A stretch of DNA of 64,000 bases from contig NZ_JAUSUL010000002.1 of the NCBI RefSeq assembly GCF_030814015.1, positions 310,001 through 374,000 on the forward strand. Reading direction: 5' to 3'. Below, one piece after another: positions 29,463 through 39,229 of the stretch (its first letter is position 1; the number at the start of each line of letters is the position of its first letter). The DNA comes from Amorphus orientalis (GTDB lineage Bacteria > Pseudomonadota > Alphaproteobacteria > Rhizobiales > Amorphaceae). Under the pieces are notes generated by a model. The model worked only from the letters and a program-made list of their open reading frames with translations, made no database searches and was not told the origin of the DNA. The translations under genes and the position numbers were made by a program.

Positions 29463-31010
29463 ATGACCGGACCTTCGCTTTCCCGTCGCACCATGCTCCA
29501 GCTCTCCGGCGCGGGAGCCGCCACGCTCCTGATCCCGGGCGGGGTCGGACGCGTTCTGGCCCAGGACGGGTCGACCGTCACCATCGCCTACAACGTGAAC
29601 CTGCCGTCCTTCGACCCGACCGTCGGCGCCTCCGCGGTGAACCCGACCATCCAGTCGATCTATCAGGCGGTGTTCGATCCCTATATCCGTCAGGCGCCGG
29701 ACCTGGAGTTCGAGCCCGGCATCCTGACCGACTGGGGCTGGAACGAGGACAAGACCAAGATCCACATGACCGTGCGCGACGACGCGGTCTGGCACAACGG
29801 CGACAAGGTGACCCCCGAGGACGTGGTCTGGTCGCTCGAGCGCGCCGGCAACGAGAACACCGGAAACCCGATCCAGTTCGTCTGGTCGACGATCGGCAAC
29901 TTCCAGATCGACGGCAACACCGTCACCGCCGACGTCAAGCAGTACCAGCCGGACCTGTTCAAGTGGATGGCGTTCCTGACCGGCTACGTGCTGCCGAAGA
30001 AATACTATGAGGAGGTCGGACCGGAGGGCTTCGAGGCGAAGCCGATCGGCTCGGGGCCTTACATGGTCGACACGTTCGAGCGCAACGCGTTCCTCCGGCT
30101 GAAGGCGAACCCGGACTACTGGGGCGGCAAGCCGGCCTTCGAGACGGTGATCTTCAAGTTCGTGCCGGACGCGACCAGCCGCGTCGCGGAGATCGAGTCG
30201 GGTGCGGCCGACGTGACGCTCGAGATTCCCTACGAGGAGTTCGACCGGCTGAAGGACAAGCCGGGCATCGTCGGCGAGACGATCCCGATCTCCGACATCG
30301 CGATGATCTTCATCAACGATATCGGGGTGATGAAGGACGAGAACGTCCGCCGCGCGGCCGCCATGTCGATCAACAAGAAGGCGATCGTCGACCGGCTCCT
30401 GCGTGGCTACGGCGTGCCCATCGACACGCTGCAGACGCCCGAGTACGACGCTTACGATCCCTCCATCACCGTGCCCTACGACCCGGACATGGCCAAGGAG
30501 CTCCTGGCCAAGAGCGGTTACTCGCCCGACAACCCGGTGAAATTCACCATCCAGACGACCCGCGGCTTCAAGCCGAAGGACTACGAGATGGTCCAGGCGA
30601 TCGTCGGCATGTGGCGCCAGGTCGGCATCGAGGCGACCATCGAGGTCTACGAGATCGCCAAGCACTTCGAGCTGCGCGCGCGCGACGAGCTGGCCGAGGC
30701 CGCCTTCTACAACTGGGGCAATGCCATCGGCGACCCGTCGACCTCCACGGGCCACGCCATGTTCGGCCCCTCGCCGCATTCCGTCTGGGACGGCCAGGAG
30801 GTGTTCGACGCGATCGCGCCGCTCTGGGCCGAGAAGGACGAGGCCAAGCGCATCGAGGGCTGGAAGAAGGTCGACAAGCTCATCGCCGAGACCGGCGCGG
30901 TGATCCCGCTTCTGCAGTACGTGCAGCCCATCGTGCACGTGGACAGCGTGGCCGTCGTGCCCCAGGCGAACGGCATGCTTCTGCCTCAGAAGATGACGCC
31001 GGAAGGCTGA
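29463..31010 (+). CDS. Family 5 ABC transporter substrate-binding protein with Tat-type signal
   Basis: About 515 aa. The N-terminus has a twin-arginine motif (SRRTMLQLSG) before a hydrophobic stretch ending near VLAQDG, suggesting folded export. Family 5 blocks follow: FDPTVGASAVNPT, VRDDAVWHNGDKVTPEDVVW and KANPDYWGGKPAFETV. It is first in a five-gene dipeptide/opine-type importer; the ligand is unknown. It is distinct from the receptor at 9902, with little similarity outside the family blocks. Confidence 0.9.
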   Translation: MTGPSLSRRTMLQLSGAGAATLLIPGGVGRVLAQDGSTVTIAYNVNLPSFDPTVGASAVNPTIQSIYQAVFDPYIRQAPDLEFEPGILTDWGWNEDKTKIHMTVRDDAVWHNGDKVTPEDVVWSLERAGNENTGNPIQFVWSTIGNFQIDGNTVTADVKQYQPDLFKWMAFLTGYVLPKKYYEEVGPEGFEAKPIGSGPYMVDTFERNAFLRLKANPDYWGGKPAFETVIFKFVPDATSRVAEIESGAADVTLEIPYEEFDRLKDKPGIVGETIPISDIAMIFINDIGVMKDENVRRAAAMSINKKAIVDRLLRGYGVPIDTLQTPEYDAYDPSITVPYDPDMAKELLAKSGYSPDNPVKFTIQTTRGFKPKDYEMVQAIVGMWRQVGIEATIEVYEIAKHFELRARDELAEAAFYNWGNAIGDPSTSTGHAMFGPSPHSVWDGQEVFDAIAPLWAEKDEAKRIEGWKKVDKLIAETGAVIPLLQYVQPIVHVDSVAVVPQANGMLLPQKMTPEG

Positions 31011-31130
31011 TCGGGACGGCCGGTCCGGCGCCTGCTCCGTTCCCGGGGCGGGCGCCGCCGGCTTTCATCTGACGTGAAACGATAGGCGGGGGCGCGCGGG
31101 GCCGGATCGTCCGGCCCGTTGGGGCATGTC

Positions 31131-31222
31131 CCGTTCAAACAGCGGGTTTGAACGGAGGAGTCCTGCTCAAGCCATTGAAGCGGACGTCATTTCCCTCCGT
31201 TCGGATGATCCCGTCCGAGCGG
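31131..31222 (+). promoter_or_regulatory. Tandem stem-loops between binding-protein and permease genes
   Basis: A perfect 10-bp hairpin (CCGTTCAAAC, 31131-31140, with 31146-31155; loop AGCGG) is followed by a second 9-pair hairpin (31197-31205 with 31214-31222, one G-U pair). There is no T-run after either. They lie in a 263-base gap inside the operon and fit a mechanism that keeps the receptor mRNA more abundant than the membrane-component mRNA. No gene is seen in 31011-31273. Confidence 0.6.
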
Positions 31223-31273
31223 AAAGGGCTCCCGTCGTGCGCCGCCGTGGACCTGTTTGGAGTTATCTGACGC

Positions 31274-32281
31274 ATGGGCCGGACTGCCCTCTTACGTCGC
31301 CTGATCCTGGTGCCGCCGACCCTTCTCGGCGTCGCCGTCGTCGTGTTCGTGCTGCTTCGCGTGGTGCCGGGCGACCCCATCGCCATGATGATCCCGCCGG
31401 GGGCCGGCGAGGACGACATCGCACGGCTCCGCGCCCTCTACGGCCTCGACCAGTCGATCCCGGCCCAGTTCGTGGCCTGGCTCGGCAATCTCGTCGTCGG
31501 CGATTTCGGCACCTCCATCAGCCTGCGCCAGAGCGTGACCACCCTGATCCTCGGACGCCTGCCGGCGACCCTGGAACTGGTCGCGGTGGCGACCCTGATT
31601 GCGGTCGTCATCGGCGGCGTCCTCGCCCTGATCGGCGCGTTCTACCGCCGCCGCGCGGGCGAATGGGCGGTCGACGGGGTGATCGGCGTGGTGGTCGCCG
31701 TGCCGGACTTCCTGTGGGGGCTGATCCTGATCCTGATCTTCGGCGTGCTCTATCCGGTGCTGCCGATTTCGGGCCGCATCGATCCGCGCCTGCAGACCGA
31801 TTTCATGACCCAGTTCTATGTGATCGAGGCGCTGCTGACGGGCCAGTTCACCGTGCTGCGCGGACTTCTGTCGCACATTCTGATGCCGGCGATCGCGCTG
31901 GCGCTGCCGCTGTCGGCGATCATCGCGCGGGTGCTGAAGGCGTCGCTCGGGGTCGCGGAAGGCGCGGAATACGCCCAGATGGCGCGGGCCCGCGGCTTCT
32001 CCCGGCGCACGGTGCTTCTGTCTGAGGCGCTGCCGAATGCGGCGATCCCGACGGTTACCCTGACCGGCGTGCAGTTCACCTTCCTGGTGGGCGGCACCGT
32101 GCTGATCGAGCGGATCTTCTCCTATGAGGGGATCGGCAACATGGCCGTGGACGCGGTCATCAACCGCGATCTGCCGCTGATCCAGGGCATCGTGCTGACT
32201 TTTGCCGTGCTGTTCATCGCCATCAATCTGGCGATCGACCTTCTCGTCACGTTCCTGAACCCGAGGCTCCGCCGTGGCTAA
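31274..32281 (+). CDS. ABC transporter permease, DppB/OppB type
   Basis: 335 aa, six predicted membrane spans. Class features are RVVPGDPIAMM after the first helix, LYGLDQSIPAQFVAW, and the ATPase-docking segment MARARGFSRRTVLLSEALPN. It precedes the partner permease by an 8-base overlap. The ATG at 31274 has GGAG about 14 bases upstream, a weak site, in line with lower expression than the receptor gene. Confidence 0.91.
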   Translation: MGRTALLRRLILVPPTLLGVAVVVFVLLRVVPGDPIAMMIPPGAGEDDIARLRALYGLDQSIPAQFVAWLGNLVVGDFGTSISLRQSVTTLILGRLPATLELVAVATLIAVVIGGVLALIGAFYRRRAGEWAVDGVIGVVVAVPDFLWGLILILIFGVLYPVLPISGRIDPRLQTDFMTQFYVIEALLTGQFTVLRGLLSHILMPAIALALPLSAIIARVLKASLGVAEGAEYAQMARARGFSRRTVLLSEALPNAAIPTVTLTGVQFTFLVGGTVLIERIFSYEGIGNMAVDAVINRDLPLIQGIVLTFAVLFIAINLAIDLLVTFLNPRLRRG

Positions 32282-33158
32282 TCCGGCTCCCGCCGCATCC
32301 CCCGCGCCGGCCGCGCCGCGCCGCGGGGCGCACCCGATCGACGCGCGCCTGATCGCAGGCCTGATCGTCGTCGGCGCGCTCGTCGTCGTCGCGGTCTTCG
32401 CGCCGCTTCTGGCCCCCCACGATCCGCTGGCACAGGACCTGCTCTATTCCATGCTGCCGCCCTCGTGGCAGTCCGGCGGCGAGCCGGGATACCTGCTGGG
32501 GACCGACAATCTCGGCCGCGATATCCTGTCCCGGCTGATCTACGCCACGCGCGTCGCGCTGACCGTCGCCTTCGTGGCCGCCACGCTCGCCGCGCTGATC
32601 GGATCGGCGCTGGGGCTCGCGGCCGGCTATTTCGGCGGCGTGGTCGATCAGGCGGTGTCGCGCCTGGTCGAGGTCTGGATGGCGTTTCCGCCGGTGCTGC
32701 TGGCCATTGTGCTCGCCGCCGTTCTGGGGGCGGGGCTCTCCTCGGTGATCGTCGCCATCGTGGTGGTGGACTGGACCCGCTTCGCCCGGGTGGTGCGGTC
32801 GGAGACGATGGTGGAGCGCGAGATGGAATATGTCGCCTCTGCGCGGACGCTGGGGCTCTCCGGGCCGTTCATCCTGGCCAAGGAGGTGCTGCTGAACGTG
32901 CTGCCGCTGATCATCACGCTGCTGTCGGTGGAGATGGGCATCGCCATCGTGGTCGAGGCGATCCTCTCCTTTGTCGGCCTGTCGGTCTCGACCGACTTCC
33001 CGACCTGGGGCGGGATGATCTCGGAGGGCCGCCAGGTGGTCTACCAGACGCCGTGGCTGCTCGGCCTGCCGATCGCCTGCATCATCGTGTCGGTGCTCGG
33101 CTTCAACCTCACGGGCGACGGCCTGCGCCACGCCCTCGATCCGGTGCAGCGGCGATGA
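32274..33158 (+). CDS. ABC transporter permease, DppC/OppC type
   Basis: About 294 aa, starting with GTG inside the end of the preceding permease gene. A proline/alanine-rich N-terminal tail precedes the first helix. Conserved parts are YLLGTDNLGRDILSRLIYAT, the EAA-like YVASARTLGLSGPFILAKE, and FPTWGGMISEGRQ. Its stop overlaps the first ATPase start (ATGA). Confidence 0.9.
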   Translation: MANPAPAASPAPAAPRRGAHPIDARLIAGLIVVGALVVVAVFAPLLAPHDPLAQDLLYSMLPPSWQSGGEPGYLLGTDNLGRDILSRLIYATRVALTVAFVAATLAALIGSALGLAAGYFGGVVDQAVSRLVEVWMAFPPVLLAIVLAAVLGAGLSSVIVAIVVVDWTRFARVVRSETMVEREMEYVASARTLGLSGPFILAKEVLLNVLPLIITLLSVEMGIAIVVEAILSFVGLSVSTDFPTWGGMISEGRQVVYQTPWLLGLPIACIIVSVLGFNLTGDGLRHALDPVQRR

Positions 33159-34033
33159 GCACTCCGATCCTGACCGTCGACGACCTGATCGTCACCATCT
33201 CCAGCCAGCCGGTGCTGCGCGGCGTCTCGCTCAAGGTGATGCCGGGCGAGGTGCACGGGCTGGTCGGCGAATCCGGCGCCGGCAAGTCGACCATCGGCAA
33301 GGCCGTGCTCGGCCTCCTGCCGCGGACCGCAGCGATCCCGCACGGGTTCGTCATGTTCGACGGGGTCGACCTGCCGGGCATGGCGGAGCAGCGGCGGCGC
33401 CAGCTCCTGGCGAAGGAGATCGCGCTGATCCCCCAGGATCCGATGACCGCGCTCAACCCGGTCAAGCGGATCGGGGTGCAGATGACCTGGCCGCTGACCA
33501 GCCATCTCGGCATGAGCCGCAAGGACGCCCGGGAGCGTGCCCTGTCGCTCCTGAACGAGGTCGCGATCCGGGACGCCGAGAGCGTTCTGGAGCGCTATCC
33601 CCACGAGCTCTCCGGCGGCATGCGCCAGCGCGTGCTGATCGCGATGGCGTTCTCGACGACGCCGCGGCTGATCATCGCCGACGAGCCGACCACGGCGCTC
33701 GACGTGACGGTTCAGCGGCAGATCCTGTCGCTGATCCGCGACCTGCAGACCCGGCACGACGCGTCGGTCCTGTTCGTCACCCACGATCTGGGCGTGGTGG
33801 CCAAGGTCTGCGACCGGGTGACCGTGCTGCATGCTGGGCGGGTGCTGGAGCAGGGCGACTGCCGGCAGGTGATCGAGGCGCCGCAGCATCCCTACACCCA
33901 GGCGCTGTTGGGCGCGACGCCACGCTTCGACCGGCCGGGGGACACGCTGGCGCCGGTGCCGGCGGAACTCGCCGACCGGCTGTGGAGCGAGGCGGCCGCA
34001 TGGGACGCCGACCGCCGGGAGGCCGCACGATGA
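33155..34033 (+). CDS. ABC transporter ATP-binding protein, DppD/OppD type (short form)
   Basis: About 292 aa. Walker A is GESGAGKSTIGKAV, the signature LSGGMRQRVLIAMA, and Walker B LIIADEPTTALD. Oligopeptide ATPases are usually about 320-340 aa with a C-terminal Cys-rich CxFxxRC stretch; here the protein ends after HPYTQALLGATPRF plus about 35 residues with no cysteine. It overlaps genes on both sides by 4 bases. Confidence 0.9.
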   Translation: MSTPILTVDDLIVTISSQPVLRGVSLKVMPGEVHGLVGESGAGKSTIGKAVLGLLPRTAAIPHGFVMFDGVDLPGMAEQRRRQLLAKEIALIPQDPMTALNPVKRIGVQMTWPLTSHLGMSRKDARERALSLLNEVAIRDAESVLERYPHELSGGMRQRVLIAMAFSTTPRLIIADEPTTALDVTVQRQILSLIRDLQTRHDASVLFVTHDLGVVAKVCDRVTVLHAGRVLEQGDCRQVIEAPQHPYTQALLGATPRFDRPGDTLAPVPAELADRLWSEAAAWDADRREAAR

Positions 34034-34869
34034 CAGAACCGACCCTGGTGTCCGCCAAGGGGTTGACCATCTCGCTGCCCGACCGGGGCAAGTCGCGGGT
34101 GTTCGGGCCGCCGCCGACCATCACCGTGGTCAAGGGCGTCGATCTGGAGATCCGGCGCGGCGCGGCGGTCGGACTGGTGGGCGAATCCGGCTCCGGCAAG
34201 ACGACGCTGGGCCGGGCGCTGATCCGGTTGCTGCCGGTCGCTTCGGGGTCGCTGACCTTCGACGGCACCGACATCGCGCAGGCGGAAGAGGGGACGCTGC
34301 GCCCGCTGCGGCCGCGCATGCAGATGATCTTCCAGGACCCGATGTCGTCGCTCAATCCGCGGCTGAAGCTCGGGACGATCCTGACCCGGCCGTTCGAGGC
34401 CTTCAACGTGCCGTTCCCGGAAGCGACCCGGCGCGACACGGCGGCGAAGCTGCTCGATCTGGTCGGCCTGCCGACGGACTTCGTCGACCGATTTCCGCAC
34501 GAGCTGTCCGGCGGCCAGCGGCAGCGGGTGGGCATCGCGCGCGCCATCGCGCTGGAGCCGGACTTCATCGTCGCCGACGAGATCGTGTCCGGTCTCGACG
34601 TGTCGACCCAAGCGCAGATCCTGCTGCTCCTGCGCGAGCTGCAGGCACGCATGGGGCTGACCCTGGTGTTCATCAGCCACGACCTGTCGGTGGTGCGGGC
34701 GCTCTGCGACGAACTGGTGGTGCTGCTCCACGGCGAGGTGGTCGAGGCGGGCCGTTGCGCGGACGTGTTCGCGGCCCCGCAGGCGGACTATACCCGCGCG
34801 CTTCTGGAGGCCGTGCCGCTTCCCGAAGTCGATCGCGGCTGGCTGGACACCGGCGCCGTCCGCGCCTGA
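34030..34869 (+). CDS. ABC transporter ATP-binding protein, DppF/OppF type (short form)
   Basis: About 279 aa. Walker A GESGSGKTTLGRAL and the signature LSGGQRQRVGIARA are canonical; Walker B reads FIVADEIVSGLD, where most relatives have DEPVSALD, so the Pro is replaced by Ile while the catalytic Glu is kept. It lacks the C-terminal Cys extension. It is last in the importer operon; a GGAACG/CGTTCC hairpin (34915-34931) without a T-run follows. Confidence 0.9.
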   Translation: MTEPTLVSAKGLTISLPDRGKSRVFGPPPTITVVKGVDLEIRRGAAVGLVGESGSGKTTLGRALIRLLPVASGSLTFDGTDIAQAEEGTLRPLRPRMQMIFQDPMSSLNPRLKLGTILTRPFEAFNVPFPEATRRDTAAKLLDLVGLPTDFVDRFPHELSGGQRQRVGIARAIALEPDFIVADEIVSGLDVSTQAQILLLLRELQARMGLTLVFISHDLSVVRALCDELVVLLHGEVVEAGRCADVFAAPQADYTRALLEAVPLPEVDRGWLDTGAVRA

Positions 34870-34951
34870 CGCGACGCGGACGGAGCAGGCACGCGCAAGG
34901 CGCCACCGGACGCCGGAACGGGCTTCGTTCCGCCGCGGTCCGGCGTGTGCT

Positions 34952-34975
34952 TAAAAAATATCCATTTGCATGGAT
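34952..34975 (-). terminator. Probable weak terminator of the leftward CrtI-like gene
   Basis: Read on the minus strand, ATCCAT and ATGGAT (34970-34975 with 34960-34965) form a 6-bp stem with a 4-base loop, followed one base later by a run of six T. It lies 22 bases after the stop of the leftward flavoenzyme gene. The stem is short and AT-rich. Confidence 0.5.
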
Positions 34976-34996
34976 CTTCAGTTCGCGACGGCGGGC

Positions 34997-36565
34997 TCAG
35001 TGGCCCGCCAGCGTGCGCGCGAGGGTGAAGCCGGAGCCGGCTCCGGTGCCACCGCCCGGCCAGGTCGAGGCGCCGATCAGATAGAGGCCTTTGACCGGCG
35101 TCTTGTGGTTGGCGTAGCCGGCGACGGGGCGGAACAGGAAGTTCTGAGAGAGGTGGTGGCTGCCGCCCAGGCTGTCGCCGCCGACCAGGTTCGGATTGCG
35201 CCGCTCCAGATCGGCCGGGCTTTCCACATAGCGCGCCAGGATCTTGTCCCGGGTGCCCGGCGCGTAGCGTTCCAGGATGGAGATCACCCGGTCGGCATAG
35301 GGTTCGGCCGCGTCGGCCCAGTCGCGGGCTGCGATTTCGCCGGCGGCGTCGCCCTTGATCTCGCCCGGCACCATGCGGACCTGGATCCAGAGCGTGTGCT
35401 GACCATCGGGCGCACGGGAGGGGTCAACGTTGGTCTGCTGGCCAACCACGAGCACCGGCTCTTTCGGCAGAAGGCCGGATTTGGCCTCGGAATAGGCGCG
35501 GGAGATCATCTCCAGATCCGGCGCCAGGTGGACGTACAGGAACTCTTTCAGCTCCGGGTCCGCCGACCAGTCCGGCAGGTCTGACATGGCCAGATGGACC
35601 ATCATCGCGCCCGGCGCGTGACGGAACTTGCGGGCGCCGTCGTCGTAGCGCTTCTCGCCTGTGGTGCCGCCGGTGAGGCGGACGAGCGCGCTCGGCGTGA
35701 CGCCGGCGATCACCGCGCGCTTTGCCTGGACGGTCTCTCCGCCGGTCAGCGTGATGCCGGTCGCCTTTCCGCCGCTGCTTGTGATTCCGGTGACCTCGGC
35801 GCCGGTCCTCACGGTGCCGCCGAGCTCCTCGATCCGGGCGACCATGGCCTTGACGATCGTGTCGGCGCCGCCCTGGCCGATGACCATGCCGAAGCTCTGG
35901 TCGGCCATGGATTCCAGGTAGGGGAAGAGGGCGCCGCCGGCGACGTCGGGTGCGAAGTCGAGGTGCATGCCCCAGGTCGCGAGCGCGGCCCGGATCTCCG
36001 GCGATTCGAAGTTCTCCTCGACGAATTCACGCGGGGAGGAGGCCAGCAGTCGCGCGGTGTCGAGGAGCCAGCGGGTGCCCTTCTTGCGCCACGCCTTTAA
36101 GCCGAGCCCGGCCATGGCGCGCCAGCTCATCGGCGAGCCGAGCAGGCCGAACAGATAGGGCGCGTCCTCGCCGAACTGCGCGACCATCGCGCGCCAGCGT
36201 TCGCCGTCCGCCGGAGAGAGGCGGGACGCCCGGGCGACGGTGGTCTCCAGATCCTTCGACAGGCCGAACCAGCGACCGTCGGGCATCGGTGAGGCGAAGC
36301 AGTTTTCGGCCGGCACGAAGGCGAGCCCGTGCTTCTGCAGCGCCTCGCCGTGGGCCTGGAAGAAGGCGGAGCCGCCGAACATGCCGAGATTGGTGGCGTA
36401 GAGGTCGTGTCGGAAGCCGGGAAGCGTCACTTCCTCGGTCCGGACCGCGCCGCCCGCGGTGTCGTTCCGCTCGAAGACACCGACCGACCAGCCCTTGCTC
36501 GCCATGTGGACGGCGGCTGCCAGGGCATTGTGGCCGGCGCCGACGAAAACCGCATCGAATTCCAT
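34997..36565 (-). CDS. FAD-dependent oxidoreductase of the phytoene-dehydrogenase-like (CrtI) family, copy 1
   Basis: About 522 aa. The N-terminal dinucleotide fold reads DAVFVGAGHNALAAAVHMASKG with the following ERNDTAGGAVRTEE, and the C-terminal FAD segment has GLYLIGASTWPGGGTGAGSG. It is paralogous to the product at 37537. No carotenoid genes are next to it, so a carotenoid role is unlikely; it probably oxidises or reduces a catabolic intermediate. The ATG at 36563-36565 has AGGAG 9 bases upstream; a GTG four codons earlier overlaps that site. It diverges from the cyclase gene across 142 bases. Confidence 0.85.
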   Translation of the reverse strand: MEFDAVFVGAGHNALAAAVHMASKGWSVGVFERNDTAGGAVRTEEVTLPGFRHDLYATNLGMFGGSAFFQAHGEALQKHGLAFVPAENCFASPMPDGRWFGLSKDLETTVARASRLSPADGERWRAMVAQFGEDAPYLFGLLGSPMSWRAMAGLGLKAWRKKGTRWLLDTARLLASSPREFVEENFESPEIRAALATWGMHLDFAPDVAGGALFPYLESMADQSFGMVIGQGGADTIVKAMVARIEELGGTVRTGAEVTGITSSGGKATGITLTGGETVQAKRAVIAGVTPSALVRLTGGTTGEKRYDDGARKFRHAPGAMMVHLAMSDLPDWSADPELKEFLYVHLAPDLEMISRAYSEAKSGLLPKEPVLVVGQQTNVDPSRAPDGQHTLWIQVRMVPGEIKGDAAGEIAARDWADAAEPYADRVISILERYAPGTRDKILARYVESPADLERRNPNLVGGDSLGGSHHLSQNFLFRPVAGYANHKTPVKGLYLIGASTWPGGGTGAGSGFTLARTLAGH

Positions 36566-36626
36566 TGTGTCGCGCACTCCTGTCGCCCCGTTCGCCCAAA
36601 GAGCGGGCAGTCTAATCAGCTGGTGA

Positions 36627-36648
36627 ATTTACTTGCAAATACATAAAT
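36627..36648. promoter_or_regulatory. AT-rich dyad in the flavoenzyme/cyclase divergent promoter
   Basis: ATTTA (36627-36631) and TAAAT (36644-36648) flank CTTGCAAATACA in an otherwise GC-rich region. This could be a regulator site (MarR genes are nearby) or part of overlapping promoters. Short arms keep confidence low. Confidence 0.25.
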
Positions 36649-36707
36649 CGAGGTTAGTCTGGTTCCAAGGAACGGTTCCCTGGGCGACCATATCTAAGGA
36701 GTTGAGA

Positions 36708-37496
36708 ATGACCGCGTCGGATGCACTTCAGAGTGTAGCGAGCATGCTCTTGTCGGGACAGGTCGAGGTCGTGGACCTGGCCGTGCCGCTGGGGCCGGAC
36801 ACGCCGCTCATCAAGCTTCCCGATCAGTTCGAGCAGACGCCGAAGATCGAGGTCACCCAGATCTCCCACTATGACGACCGCGGCCCGATGTGGTCCTGGT
36901 ACTGGTACAAGCTCGGCGAGCATTCCGGCACCCACTTCGACGCCCCGGTCCACTGGGTCACCGGCAAGGACTACGAGGACGGCTTCACCGACAGCCTGCC
37001 GGCGCAGAGCTTCGTGGCGCCGGTGAACGTCATCGACTGCTCCAAGGAGACGGCCTCCGATCCGGACTTCCTGCTGACGGTCGATGGCATCAAGGCTTGG
37101 GAAGCCGAGCACGGCGAGATCGAGGCCGGCACCTGGGTGGTGATGCGCACCGACTGGTGGCCGCGCAACCGCAGCCAGGACGACTTCCTGAACGCCGACG
37201 AGAACGGCCCGCACTCCCCCGGACCGACGGCCGAGGCGATCCAGTACCTGATCGACAAGGACATCTGCGGCTGGGGCACGGAATGTGTCGGCACCGACGC
37301 CGGCGCGGCCGGCGGGTTCGAGCCGCCGTTCCCGGCCCACAACCTGCTGCACAAGAACAAGAAGCTCGGCCTGGCCAGCCTCGCGCACCTGGACAAGCTT
37401 CCGCCGAAGGGCGCGATCCTGATCGCCGCCCCGCTGAAGTTCGTGAAGGGCACCGGCAGCCCGATCCGCGCCCTCGCGCTGGTCCCCAAGGGCTGA
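36708..37496 (+). CDS. Cyclase/kynurenine-formamidase-like metal hydrolase (PF04199), copy 1
   Basis: About 262 aa. The family metal-binding motif HSGTHFDAPVHW is intact. Family members hydrolyse N-formylkynurenine, cyclic amides or esters, or act as isatin hydrolases. No signal peptide is seen. The ATG at 36708 follows AAGGAG. It is paralogous to the product at 44449 (same GEHxGTHFDAPxHW context, and similar LLTVxxxKAWEAxHG and LVP endings). It heads a rightward transcript with the second CrtI-like enzyme 40 bases later. Confidence 0.87.
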   Translation: MTASDALQSVASMLLSGQVEVVDLAVPLGPDTPLIKLPDQFEQTPKIEVTQISHYDDRGPMWSWYWYKLGEHSGTHFDAPVHWVTGKDYEDGFTDSLPAQSFVAPVNVIDCSKETASDPDFLLTVDGIKAWEAEHGEIEAGTWVVMRTDWWPRNRSQDDFLNADENGPHSPGPTAEAIQYLIDKDICGWGTECVGTDAGAAGGFEPPFPAHNLLHKNKKLGLASLAHLDKLPPKGAILIAAPLKFVKGTGSPIRALALVPKG

Positions 37497-37536
37497 GCGG
37501 CCCGGGCGACGCGAACGGAAACGGTGCGGGTGCAGC

Positions 37537-39111
37537 ATGGCTGACGCGGACTACATCGTCGTCGGATCCGGCATCAACGGCCTGACCTGCGCCGCGCTTC
37601 TCGGCAAGCGCGGCAAGAAGGTGGTCGTGCTGGAGCGCGAGGACGTGGCCGGCGGCTGCATGCGCACCGACGAGATCACCGCGCCGGGCTACCGGCACGA
37701 CGTGATGGCGGCGACGTTCGTGCTGTTCACGACGTCGCCGGCCTTCGGCAAGCTCGGCGAGGATCTGGCCCGGCACGGGCTGGAGTTCTGCAACTCCGAG
37801 CATCCGACCGCCGTCCTCCTGCCGGACGGCGACAGCCTCGTCTTCACCACGGACCGGGACGCCAACGCGGCGAGCTTCGATGCGCTGGCCAGTGGCGAGG
37901 GCGGCCGGCTGCGCGCCGAGATCGGCGTGGTGGAAAAGGACGCGGAGCTTCTGTTCGGCCTGCTCGGCGGCAGCCTGTGGAGCTGGACGACGGGCAAGCT
38001 CCTGTTCCGGGAGATGCGCCGGCGCGGCGCGCACGGGCTTGCGGCCCGCCTCGGCGAGGCGATGCGGTCCGGCCGCGCGTGGCTGGAGACGAGCTTCGAA
38101 AGCGACAAGGCGCGGGCCCTGTTCGCGCCCTGGGTGCTGCATGCCGGGCTCGGGCCGGAGACGGCCTTTTCCGGCGAGATGGCGCGGATCATCGCCTTCG
38201 CGCTCGAGGCGGCGGGTGCGCCGGTCGTGAAGGGCGGCTCGGGCGTGGCGCCGGCGGCGTTCACCAGCTTGATCGAAGAGCTTGGCGGCGAGGTGCGCAC
38301 TGGCTGTGACGTCACCGAAATCGTCACCGACGGTGGCGCGGCGCGCGGCGTGCAGCTTGCCGACGGGACGCGGCTGACCGTGTCCGAGGGCGTGATCTGT
38401 TCGGTGACGCCGGATCAGCTCTACGGCCGGCTTCTGCCGGATACGGTGGTCGACGCGGACACGCGCCGGCGCACCGAAGCCTATCGCTACGGCAAGGGCG
38501 ACATGCAGATCCACTACGCCCTGAAGAGCCCGCCCCGGTGGAAGACGCCGGGCCTCGACAAAGTGGCGCTGACCCACCTGACGCCAGGCCTCGACGGGGT
38601 GTCCAAGGCGGTCAACGAATGCGAGCGGGGCATGCTGCCGGAAACGCCGACGATCTGCGTCGGGCAGCCCCATGCGCTGGATCCCTCGCGGTGCCCGGAG
38701 GGCGCGGGGATCCTGTGGCTGCAGCTTCCCGAGGTGCCGCGCTCCATCAAGGGCGATGCGGCGGGGACGATCGAGACGCCGGCCGACGGCGCCTGGACGG
38801 AGACCGTGCGCGAGGCCTTCGCCGACCGGGTCGAGGCGATCCTGGCGAGCCATATCGAGGGCTTCGCCGAGAACGTGGTCGCGCGGCGGGTCTATTCGCC
38901 GGCCGACCTGGAAGCGATGAACATGAACCTGGTCGGCGGCGATCCCTATGGCGGCGCCGCGACGATCGACCAGTTCTTCATCTGGCGGCCGTTCTCCAAT
39001 TCGGTGAATCACCGCACCCGGGTGAAGGGCCTCTATCACATCGGCGCCTCGACCCATCCGGGACCGGGTCTCGGCGGCGGCTCCGGTTTCGCGCTCGCCG
39101 AACGGCTGTGA
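37537..39111 (+). CDS. FAD-dependent oxidoreductase of the phytoene-dehydrogenase-like (CrtI) family, copy 2
   Basis: About 524 aa. The N-terminal fold is DYIVVGSGINGLTCAALLGKRG, then LEREDVAGGCMRTDEI; the C-terminus has VKGLYHIGASTHPGPGLGGGSGF. It aligns throughout with the product of 34997-36565, including VGGDPYGG near the end and NHRTRVKGLY. It may oxidise the same or a following intermediate, or the two may form a heteromer. Function beyond FAD-dependent redox chemistry is unknown. Confidence 0.86.
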   Translation: MADADYIVVGSGINGLTCAALLGKRGKKVVVLEREDVAGGCMRTDEITAPGYRHDVMAATFVLFTTSPAFGKLGEDLARHGLEFCNSEHPTAVLLPDGDSLVFTTDRDANAASFDALASGEGGRLRAEIGVVEKDAELLFGLLGGSLWSWTTGKLLFREMRRRGAHGLAARLGEAMRSGRAWLETSFESDKARALFAPWVLHAGLGPETAFSGEMARIIAFALEAAGAPVVKGGSGVAPAAFTSLIEELGGEVRTGCDVTEIVTDGGAARGVQLADGTRLTVSEGVICSVTPDQLYGRLLPDTVVDADTRRRTEAYRYGKGDMQIHYALKSPPRWKTPGLDKVALTHLTPGLDGVSKAVNECERGMLPETPTICVGQPHALDPSRCPEGAGILWLQLPEVPRSIKGDAAGTIETPADGAWTETVREAFADRVEAILASHIEGFAENVVARRVYSPADLEAMNMNLVGGDPYGGAATIDQFFIWRPFSNSVNHRTRVKGLYHIGASTHPGPGLGGGSGFALAERL

Positions 39112-39229
39112 GCGCGCGGGAGGGCCCGACACCAGAACCGTGACGGGGCGGACGCCCGCGGCGCGGGGACCGGACCGCAACCATGCTCCATGGCCGAAAC
39201 GACAAGAGGACCTCTCGGGAGATCCGAAG

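Noticed and set aside
34997-39111. Carotenoid desaturase genes (crtI) belonging to the photosynthesis cluster
   Set aside because: They are far from the cluster, in catabolic context, without crtB or other crt genes; similarity to CrtI is at the fold level.
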